DNA from: Shewanella inventionis | GTDB taxonomy: Bacteria; Pseudomonadota; Gammaproteobacteria; Enterobacterales; Shewanellaceae | Assembly: GCF_014641855.1 (NCBI RefSeq) | Contig: NZ_BMII01000011.1 | Coordinates: 1-64,000, forward strand | Direction: 5' to 3' | DNA: 64,000 bases | Shown here: positions 57,515-64,000 of the stretch, one piece after another | Layout: every line of letters starts with the position of its first letter | How positions within the stretch are numbered: position 1 is the stretch's first letter | The notes under the pieces: generated by a model | Told to the model about the DNA's origin: nothing | Database searches by the model: none | The model's input: only the letters and a program-made list of their open reading frames with translations | Position numbers and translations under genes: made by a program

Positions 57515-58651
57515 TTATTGAGTCATCATTAAATTGCTGCGTAGTTGTTCAATCTCATTATTCATTTTGACGATGCGCAACTTAAGATCTGTTTCATAAT
57601 ATGTGCAGCTTAATACTTTACCGATCGGGTTATAGCGTAATTGCCATAACTGCATCAAGCTATTGTCGTTATCGCAATATTCTGGCTTTTTAAGCATAAG
57701 TGATGCATCGGTTGATACAGGCGCATTAACCATGTTGACGAAATATTCAGCGCGTAAATTATCATCATCAATGGGTTTAATAAACATGTCAGCTAACCAT
57801 TGTTCGTAAAATGGTGCAGTATCCTGTTTAGCTTGCATTACAATTTTCAGCATGGCGTTGTGACCAAAGAGCCATTCACCTGAAAATATTCGCTTAAAGT
57901 CGCTTTGAGTTAATATGAAAGGAGATTGCCAGGTGCTAACTTTTTTCGAAAATTCTTTGTTTTCAGGGCTAATAGAGTTAGCCAGGTTTAACTGTAACTT
58001 GAGCATGTTATAGGCAATAGTATGAGTCATTAACGAGCGAGAAGAGTGGTATACATTATTCCAAAAATGAGCGTCTCTATCTAAGAATGCTGTAACACCA
58101 TCAATATCGATTATACTTGCATTAGCGTTAACTCCTTTTGCCTCTGCCAGTATGCTTAAATCTCTAAGTTGAAAAAGTTTACTCCAGTGGATTTGCTTCT
58201 GATGTGTCAGAGACTGCTCACTTTCTTGCCAATCAGGCATGCTTAATAAAGTATTGTATTGCTCTATTTCAGCCTTGTATTTACCTACAACATCCTGAAT
58301 ATAAGTATCGTTATCATTTATAAATTGATTACATGTGACGATATCAGTTTGATAACAAGCGGTTTTAAAACCACGGGTTAACTCAACTTCTTCTGTATTC
58401 AGGGCCAACAATGATTTTTGTTTAAGCGATGCATTATCTTCAGTAGTGCCAACGATAGTTTTGGCATATTCAAACCCGTTTACGCTCGATGCAACGGGTT
58501 GTTGTTTTAGCCAGCTGTCTACGAATAGTGTATTTGGCGATTTTGTTCTGTCAGATGCGTTGATTGCCACTAAGCAAACAACGGCAAATACCAATAAGCT
58601 GCTGATTAAGCCAACTAGCACGCCTATTATTTTGAGAAAAGTCATCAACAT
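57515..58651 (-). CDS. Membrane-anchored protein of unknown function
   Basis: 378 residues; I do not recognise the family. One N-terminal membrane helix (about 6-31) probably acts as a signal anchor, followed by a large polar, mostly helical periplasmic part. Four cysteines at about 99, 107, 328 and 350 could form disulfides. No catalytic motif is seen. It lies 66 bp downstream of recN in the same direction, so read-through from recN is possible. Between pgpA and recN in relatives unknown genes of this size occur; not verified. Confidence 0.7.
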   Translation of the reverse strand: MLMTFLKIIGVLVGLISSLLVFAVVCLVAINASDRTKSPNTLFVDSWLKQQPVASSVNGFEYAKTIVGTTEDNASLKQKSLLALNTEEVELTRGFKTACYQTDIVTCNQFINDNDTYIQDVVGKYKAEIEQYNTLLSMPDWQESEQSLTHQKQIHWSKLFQLRDLSILAEAKGVNANASIIDIDGVTAFLDRDAHFWNNVYHSSRSLMTHTIAYNMLKLQLNLANSISPENKEFSKKVSTWQSPFILTQSDFKRIFSGEWLFGHNAMLKIVMQAKQDTAPFYEQWLADMFIKPIDDDNLRAEYFVNMVNAPVSTDASLMLKKPEYCDNDNSLMQLWQLRYNPIGKVLSCTYYETDLKLRIVKMNNEIEQLRSNLMMTQ

Positions 58652-58717
58652 TATTTATCCGTGAAGTCCGTTTAACACAATAGTAACATGTTGCTGGCAT
58701 TTGATAAATCATCAGCT

Positions 58718-60376
58718 TTATTGTAATAACTCTCGAGCGTTGGCTAAGGTGTTTTCAGTAATCACATCGCCACCTAATAAACGTGCTAGCTCATTGACCC
58801 GCTGATCTTTATCTAATGCTTGCATGGTGGTTTCAGTGCTACCGGCTTTATTAAATTTATTGACGAACATATGCTGGTGGCCATTACCTGCCACTTGCGG
58901 TAAGTGGGTTACACACAACACCTGAGTTGATTCTCCAAGGCTGCGGAGCATTCTGCCAACAACAGATGCTGTTGGACCTGAAATACCCACATCAACTTCG
59001 TCAAATATTAGTGTTGGAGTGGCCACTTTTTTAGCTGTTATTACTTGAATACCCAAGCCTATGCGTGATAATTCACCACCTGAAGCGACCTTTGAAATGG
59101 GTTGTAAAGGTTGCCCCGGGTTAGTTGTTACCATAAATTCGACACTATCACAGCCGTTAACGGAGATATTGTCAGGGTCATGATTCACTTGAATGCTAAA
59201 TTTACCTTTAGGCATATTGAGTTCATGAATCGATTGAGTGACTAACTTATCTAATTCTTTAGCGTAGCGACTGCGACTTTGACTGAGTTTTTGTGCACTG
59301 GCTAAATAGGCTTTTTTGCTGGCCTCTAATTGCATTCTTATTTCATCAAGCTTACTTTCATCCCCTGCAAGCTCGTTTAATTCGGCCATCAATTCTTGAT
59401 GATGTAACGCCAGCTTGTCTGGGCTCACATGATGCTTACGAGCGAGTTGCATTGCTGTTGATAAGCGTTTTTCAAGAAAGGCAAAGTGCTCAGGGTCGAG
59501 TTCTAAGCGACTTAAATAACTTTCGATTTCACTGGCGCTTTCTTGCACTTGAATAAGCGCTTCATTTAGCATGCTGCTAATTGGAGTAAGTGATTCATCA
59601 TAACTTTGAAGAGTTTCTGCTATGGTGACGACTTTGTTTAATAGTGATTCGATGTTGCCTTCATCGCTTTCAGTGAGCAAGTGTAATCCAGCCTGGCATC
59701 GCTCTATTAAATCTGTGCCATTGGCTAAACGCTTGTGCTCTTGTTCTATTTCGTCAAATTCTTCTATGCCTAGGTTAAACTCGTTAAGTTCTTCGACCTG
59801 ATATTGCAGCAACTGTTGACGAGAGATACGTTCATGTTGCGCTTGCTCAAGTTGTTTAAGCTCATTTTCAACCTGCTTGCATCGCATGTAACTGGCGCTG
59901 ACATTGTCTAACAATAATTTATGATTGGCATAGCTGTCGAGCAGGCTTAATTGATGCTCACTTTTCAGCATGGCGTGATGTGCATGTTGGCCATGAATCC
60001 CAATTAATAATTGCCCAATGGCTTTTAACTGTGTAACAGGTACGGGATTGCCATTGATATAAGCACGTGACCGGCCATCATTATTGATTGTGCGGCGCAA
60101 AATGCATTCGTCGTCAGCATCTAGGTCATTGTCTTCAAGCCAACGTTTAGCCAATGGAACATCATGTAAAGTGAAGCGAGCACTGACTTCGGTTTTACTT
60201 GCACCTGGCCTTACTGTATTGGCGTCACTGCGATTACCTAAACATAACCCCAGAGCATCGATTGCAATCGATTTACCTGCACCGGTTTCGCCGGTGATGC
60301 TTGTCATACCGGCTTTAAAGTCGAGTTCTAAAAAACGTACGATAGCAAAATTGTTAATGCTGAGTTGGCAAAGCAT
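58718..60376 (-). CDS. recN: DNA repair protein RecN
   Basis: 552 residues, SMC-like. Walker A GETGAGKSIAIDAL (about 29-42), two coiled-coil arms (about 155-360), the signature VASGGELSRIGL and Walker B TLIFDEVDVGISG near 450-470. It holds broken DNA ends in double-strand break repair. Two LexA boxes lie just upstream, so it is part of the SOS response. Confidence 0.97.
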   Translation of the reverse strand: MLCQLSINNFAIVRFLELDFKAGMTSITGETGAGKSIAIDALGLCLGNRSDANTVRPGASKTEVSARFTLHDVPLAKRWLEDNDLDADDECILRRTINNDGRSRAYINGNPVPVTQLKAIGQLLIGIHGQHAHHAMLKSEHQLSLLDSYANHKLLLDNVSASYMRCKQVENELKQLEQAQHERISRQQLLQYQVEELNEFNLGIEEFDEIEQEHKRLANGTDLIERCQAGLHLLTESDEGNIESLLNKVVTIAETLQSYDESLTPISSMLNEALIQVQESASEIESYLSRLELDPEHFAFLEKRLSTAMQLARKHHVSPDKLALHHQELMAELNELAGDESKLDEIRMQLEASKKAYLASAQKLSQSRSRYAKELDKLVTQSIHELNMPKGKFSIQVNHDPDNISVNGCDSVEFMVTTNPGQPLQPISKVASGGELSRIGLGIQVITAKKVATPTLIFDEVDVGISGPTASVVGRMLRSLGESTQVLCVTHLPQVAGNGHQHMFVNKFNKAGSTETTMQALDKDQRVNELARLLGGDVITENTLANARELLQ

Positions 60377-60406
60377 AATGAGTTCCTGTCAATAACACCA
60401 CAAACC

Positions 60407-60425
60407 ACTGTATTGATAAACAGTA
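60407..60425. promoter_or_regulatory. lexA box: LexA box 1 upstream of recN
   Basis: CTGT-N8-ACAG at 60408-60423 fits the LexA consensus. It lies 32 bp before the recN start codon. Confidence 0.85.
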
Positions 60426-60427
60426 TA

Positions 60428-60447
60428 TACTGTTTTTTTATACAGTA
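60428..60447. promoter_or_regulatory. lexA box: LexA box 2 upstream of recN
   Basis: TACTGT-N8-ACAGTA, an almost ideal LexA site. Its start is about two helical turns from box 1, and the sequence CAGTATATACTG between them is a further palindrome. Two boxes suggest tight repression and strong induction, as known for E. coli recN. Confidence 0.92.
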
Positions 60448-60503
60448 AAGTGGTTGGCAGAAAATTATCGTTGCTGGTTTTTTACTCTTGATGTGTACAT
60501 TAC

Positions 60504-61472
60504 TTAAGCATAAGTTTTCAATAAAGATTCTATTATCGGTAAGGTGATAAACGTCATTAAGGTGCCATATAAAATTGCCTGTGCACTCACATTTGCGTGT
60601 ACCTGGTAGCGGTCTGCTAGTAAGTAAACGCTTGCCGCGGTAGGCAGTGATGCCAATATTACTCCCATGATTAGCCATTGAGTTTCAACACCCAATGCGG
60701 TAAGTAAACCAAAGGCGATGAGTGGCTGAATAATAAGCTTGAGTAGATTAATGACATTAAGCTCGGTTATTAAACCTGCGGTAAATAGATTACTGCCTGT
60801 TTGTTGTCGTAATGCTTTGACCAAAACCATTCCAATAGCAAAAAGCGCGCAAGGGCTTGAGGTGTTGCCAACTTGATGCAACATAAGCGAAAAGCTATCT
60901 GGTAGGTTAATTTGACTGGCTGATAATGTGATACCTATGGCGCTGCCGAGCACTATTGGATTTTTTCCTAACGCATTTACCATTATCAATATTGCTGGCT
61001 GATTAGATTGTTTGCTTCTACTGGCCAGCTCAATTGACACTAAGGCAAAGGCGAACATAATCACAGATAATAAACTGGCAATGGCTGCGGCAACTAAGGC
61101 CATTTTGTTGCCTGGAAAAAGCAAGCTCATTAGCGGAATACCAATAAATGCCGTATTGCCAAAGGTGGAATTTAGTGCGCGCATTGCCGCGATTGCTTGC
61201 TGCTTGGGAGCTTGCCATAAAGACAGGCAAATCACTAAGGCGTAGGTAATTATCATGGCTAAGCTAAACCCGGCAATAAACCCCCATTGGGCAATATCTT
61301 CTATCCGGGTTTCTGCCAAAACGATGAGTAAAATGGCAGGAAAAGCCACGTAATAGACAAATTGATTGAGGACCACATCTGTATCTGCTGGCAGTACTCT
61401 CAATTTTTGAACGATGCTGCCAAGCAGCATAATGGCGCAAACAGCGATTAGCGGGGTAAGAATACTCGACAT
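60504..61472 (-). CDS. AEC-family transporter
   Basis: 322 residues from ATG 61472, preceded by AAGGA; an in-frame TTG at 61481 is rejected because it leaves no room for that site. About ten membrane helices in two five-helix halves. N-terminal VVLNQFVYYVAFPAILL and GSAIGITLSASQINLP in the second half fit the auxin efflux carrier/malonate permease family. Substrate unknown. An operator-like palindrome TGATAA-TG-TTATCA lies at 61495-61508. Confidence 0.9.
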   Translation of the reverse strand: MSSILTPLIAVCAIMLLGSIVQKLRVLPADTDVVLNQFVYYVAFPAILLIVLAETRIEDIAQWGFIAGFSLAMIITYALVICLSLWQAPKQQAIAAMRALNSTFGNTAFIGIPLMSLLFPGNKMALVAAAIASLLSVIMFAFALVSIELASRSKQSNQPAILIMVNALGKNPIVLGSAIGITLSASQINLPDSFSLMLHQVGNTSSPCALFAIGMVLVKALRQQTGSNLFTAGLITELNVINLLKLIIQPLIAFGLLTALGVETQWLIMGVILASLPTAASVYLLADRYQVHANVSAQAILYGTLMTFITLPIIESLLKTYA

Positions 61473-61481
61473 CCCTCGCAA

Positions 61482-61623
61482 TTCCTTAGCAAAATGATAA
61501 TGTTATCACTTTACTGCTTTTAATAGTGCCGATGCAATTAGACTTAGGCTGAAGTTAACACTTTATAAACGGATAAGTGGCTTGGCAGTATAGTTTGGTC
61601 GGGGGATAAAATAGTTTATTGCA
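61482..61623. promoter_or_regulatory. Upstream region of the AEC transporter gene
   Basis: A 14-bp palindrome TGATAA-TG-TTATCA (61495-61508) lies about 25 bp before the start codon and could be an operator. Nothing else is recognised. The end of the small ORF at 61624 borders the region. Confidence 0.35.
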
Positions 61624-61797
61624 TTATTTAGTGATCTTGGGCGGCGGTAAAACGCCCAATTCAGTAAAAAAGTGCACTTGGCGTCTTAATTCGAATAGTG
61701 AACCAACTCTAACTTGGTTACCTATTACTAGTGTCCAATTATCGGTTTTACCGTTTGAGTTAGTAAAAGTGAACCCTTGATAGAAAATTTTTTTCAT
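61624..61797 (-). CDS. Small protein of 57 residues, unknown
   Basis: An uninterrupted frame from ATG 61797 to TAA 61624. The protein begins MKKIFYQGFTFTNSNG, continues NWTLVIGNQVRVGSLFELRRQ and ends LPPPKITK. The composition (aromatic-rich start, Trp21, basic helix 36-40) looks like a real small protein and loosely resembles short Vibrio and Shewanella proteins of the DUF3319 type, from memory only. The ribosome site is weak (TTAGTG). It lies between a terminator-like hairpin and the AEC gene, in an interval otherwise lacking a gene. Confidence 0.5.
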   Translation of the reverse strand: MKKIFYQGFTFTNSNGKTDNWTLVIGNQVRVGSLFELRRQVHFFTELGVLPPPKITK

Positions 61798-61813
61798 CGT
61801 TTAACACTAAATA

Positions 61814-61832
61814 AAGCCTGAATGACTCAGGC
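61814..61832 (-). terminator. Hairpin after yjaG
   Basis: Stem AGCCTGA / TCAGGCT with a 5-base loop, followed on the minus strand by TTTATTT. Probably ends the barA-yjaG transcript before the small ORF. Confidence 0.6.
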
Positions 61833-61890
61833 TATTCTGATTAAGCTCAACTCGGGTTAAGAGGCTGTTGACTGAAATAAAATGCCTTGG

Positions 61891-62487
61891 TTATTCGCTA
61901 ATCCCGATGTTTGAAACGCCTGCGTCAATAATATCCTTTCGTAAACCTTTAACCAGCTCAGCGGTAATATCAGGATTGGCTTCAATAATATCAAGTAGCA
62001 TGGCTTGAAGCTCTTTTTCCTCTTCCATAACCGGGTGTGAAAACACAAAATCATCGAGTTCTTCATCCATTAATGAATCATCACTGATGGCTTCAATGTA
62101 GTTGGCGACGGTACTTGATGACAACTTACTGATATTGGTAATGTCTTCTTCAACTTTGCTGTCTATTGCACTCATTAATGTGGCAACAGCAACGGCTGCA
62201 TCCATTGCAGGGTAAGCGCCATAGGCCTCGAAATCACTTGGGTCGGGCGTATTTTCGTCAAGACGTTGCAAATGTACATCGATGTTAAACTTGAGTTTTT
62301 TATCGTACTGGCTTTGCCATAATAACTCTAATGCTGTACTGAGAACCTGAGGCTCACCGAACTCACATACTTCTGAAAACAATTTGTAATTAGGTAACAT
62401 GCGTTGGCATAGCGCGATTGCAAAAAGCTGTTTTTGCGGTAAAGACAATGCCTTAAGACGTTTAAAAAAGCCGGGTTTACTGGTCAT
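61891..62487 (-). CDS. yjaG: YjaG-family protein (DUF416)
   Basis: 198 residues, soluble and acidic. It matches my memory of YjaG: CQRMLPNYKLF near residue 27, DFEAYGAYPAMDAAVAVATL (about 84-103) and a C-terminal LVKGLRKDIIDAGVSNIGI. The function of the family is unknown. It overlaps the end of barA by 11 bp, so it is coupled to this sensor kinase gene. Confidence 0.88.
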   Translation of the reverse strand: MTSKPGFFKRLKALSLPQKQLFAIALCQRMLPNYKLFSEVCEFGEPQVLSTALELLWQSQYDKKLKFNIDVHLQRLDENTPDPSDFEAYGAYPAMDAAVAVATLMSAIDSKVEEDITNISKLSSSTVANYIEAISDDSLMDEELDDFVFSHPVMEEEKELQAMLLDIIEANPDITAELVKGLRKDIIDAGVSNIGISE

Positions 62488-64000
62488 TAGGAATATCCAC
62501 TGATAGCTGGTTTATCACTTGATTTGCTGCTGATTCTACCTTAGTTAACTCGTCAAGTAACTCAAGTATTTCAGGTTCGAGATCATCGATGTCAATTTTA
62601 TGTTTTAACCCTGACTCAATAGCTTGGCAGAGTTTTTGTGTGGTAGGAACACCGCAATAACATGTAGCACCATGAAGCTTGTGTACAGTTTGTAGCAGGC
62701 TGCTGGCATCGCGTTGTGTCAGAGCATGGTTAATATTTTCAACGGTTTCAGGAATGGAGTTGACAAGCATTTTAAGCATGTCTAGTGCTAAATCAGGCTT
62801 TTGATTGGCTTGAGTTAGGCATAAATCCCAATTGATTATTTGATTATCAAAATGGGTAAATTTAGGTTTAGTTACCCAGCGATTGATGACGCCTTTTAAT
62901 GACATTTCGTCAATCGGTTTTGGCAAGAAGCCATCCATACCACAAGCGAGTATTTTTTCACGCTCTTCAGCAATAGCATGTGCAGTGACCGCAATAATGG
63001 GGGTATTGCGGTTAAGCGACATTGAACGAATTTGCTGTGTGGCGGTTATGCCGTCGATACCAGGCATTTGAATATCCATAAATATTAAGTCAAATGCTCG
63101 CTCTTGAGCTTGTTTTATCGCGTCATTTCCATTGTTCACTGTAACAACATTAACCACTAACTCTTTTAGTAATGTGTCGATAAGTTTTAGGTTAGCGTTA
63201 TTATCGTCAACTGCAAGTACTGACGCTTTTATGCGTTGAGAGTCAGGTATAATCGGCGCTTCAGGTAAGCTTGCTAGGGAGACTGGCGTTGGCGGATAAA
63301 TTAAATGGCGCGCTAACGTTAAGTCGCTTATGGGGGTATTAAGCAGCACATCGGCATTGGCTTTTAGTACATTAATTATCACATCTTGATCGAGGCAATC
63401 GTGTAACAACACCAGACAGTCAGTATGTTGTCGTGCTTGCTGTAATAGATGAATGAGCTCATCGTTATCAACAAATCCATGGCAACTCATAATAATATAA
63501 TCGTACTTGCTGTTTTTACTGTTAAGTACTGAGGTTAAGTTTTCGGGGTTGGTCGCATTGGTGATGATTAATTGCCAAGAAACTAAACGACGGTTTAATG
63601 TATCGCGAGACAATTCTCGTGGTTCGTATAACAGCACTGATTTGTGCTGCAAAACATTAACCGGTAGTACTTCACCAATTTCAAATTGACTGAGCCCAAG
63701 TGGGAGTATAAACCAGAAATTTGACCCCTTATTAGGCGCAGATGTAAAGCCAATTTGGCCGCCCATTTGGTTAATTAGGCGTTTGGTGATCACCAGGCCT
63801 AACCCTGTACCTCCAAAGCGACGTGATATTGAAGAATCTGCCTGACCAAATGCCTGAAATAAATATTCTTGCTGACTCTCATCAATGCCGATACCGGTAT
63901 CAATCACTTCACATCTTAGGGTGATGTTGTCATCTTCTTGACTCACCAAATGAATTTTTAATACCACACTGCCTATGTCGGTAAATTTAATCGCGTTCCC
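62477..64000 (-). CDS. barA: Hybrid sensor histidine kinase BarA, C-terminal part
   Basis: The frame runs to the right edge, so the N-terminal sensor, HAMP and phosphoacceptor His are missing. Visible parts are the ATPase domain (N box GNAIKFT at the edge, then DTGIGI and GGTGLGL), a degenerate receiver-like stretch (about 105-235), a receiver with DD and FMDIQMPG, and an HPt domain with His in VHKLHGATCYCG. Known: BarA phosphorylates UvrY (GacA), which drives the CsrB/C small RNAs. Neighbour of yjaG. Confidence 0.95.
   Translation of the reverse strand, partial: GNAIKFTDIGSVVLKIHLVSQEDDNITLRCEVIDTGIGIDESQQEYLFQAFGQADSSISRRFGGTGLGLVITKRLINQMGGQIGFTSAPNKGSNFWFILPLGLSQFEIGEVLPVNVLQHKSVLLYEPRELSRDTLNRRLVSWQLIITNATNPENLTSVLNSKNSKYDYIIMSCHGFVDNDELIHLLQQARQHTDCLVLLHDCLDQDVIINVLKANADVLLNTPISDLTLARHLIYPPTPVSLASLPEAPIIPDSQRIKASVLAVDDNNANLKLIDTLLKELVVNVVTVNNGNDAIKQAQERAFDLIFMDIQMPGIDGITATQQIRSMSLNRNTPIIAVTAHAIAEEREKILACGMDGFLPKPIDEMSLKGVINRWVTKPKFTHFDNQIINWDLCLTQANQKPDLALDMLKMLVNSIPETVENINHALTQRDASSLLQTVHKLHGATCYCGVPTTQKLCQAIESGLKHKIDIDDLEPEILELLDELTKVESAANQVINQLSVDIPNDQ

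Overview
The window looks like the chromosome of a Shewanella-type gammaproteobacterium. The gene order (prfC, a YjjV-type hydrolase, deoCABD, ytjB/serB, radA; and glyA, nrdR, ribD, ribE, ribBX, ribH, nusB, thiL, pgpA, recN, barA) and the many c-di-GMP proteins fit that group. The organism is an inference from content; no search was possible.

Positions 1 to about 9390 are the right end of an SXT/R391-family integrative conjugative element (ICE) inserted at the 5' end of prfC. From the left it holds the end of an IS66-family transposase, the 3' part of traG (cut by that insertion sequence), a mercury-resistance operon merRTPCA with two MerR dyads, a probable entry-exclusion gene, and a leftward operon of croS, two replication-like or unknown genes, a lytic transglycosylase, setD and setC. 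The SetR repressor gene diverges from croS across an array of four operator-like dyads. The right attachment site lies inside the start of prfC, so the element supplies the promoter and first codons of release factor RF3.

Positions 9.3-24.9 kb carry prfC, a TatD-type hydrolase and a nucleoside salvage block: concentrative transporter nupC, outer-membrane channel tsx, and deoC-deoA-deoB-deoD. A MITE-like repeat, ytjB/serB, an alpha/beta hydrolase and a large PilZ protein follow. Positions 25-37 kb hold radA, a small PilZ protein, a YjiH-type membrane protein, the oxygen-independent ubiquinone genes ubiUV and ubiT, the tRNA hydroxylation gene trhP with a ferredoxin, an HDOD protein, a GGDEF-EAL protein with a degenerate GGDEF site, a thioesterase and an orphan periplasmic solute-binding protein.

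Positions 37.5-48 kb hold a 1280-residue propeller-GGDEF-EAL sensor, an RND efflux operon that appears to include an NYN-domain gene, and a secreted coiled-coil protein with a PEGA-like segment. Positions 48-64 kb are housekeeping: ettA, glyA, nrdR, the riboflavin cluster (with a RibBX variant lacking the zinc cysteines of GTP cyclohydrolase II), nusB, thiL, pgpA, an unknown membrane-anchored protein, recN behind two LexA boxes, an AEC transporter, an unlisted 57-residue small ORF, yjaG, and the 3' part of barA running off the right edge.

I see no tRNA, rRNA or CRISPR array. The most unusual points are the IS-broken traG in an otherwise ordered ICE end, the shared 18-bp dyads upstream of nupC and deoC, the efflux-NYN operon, and three U32-family genes beside a ferredoxin.
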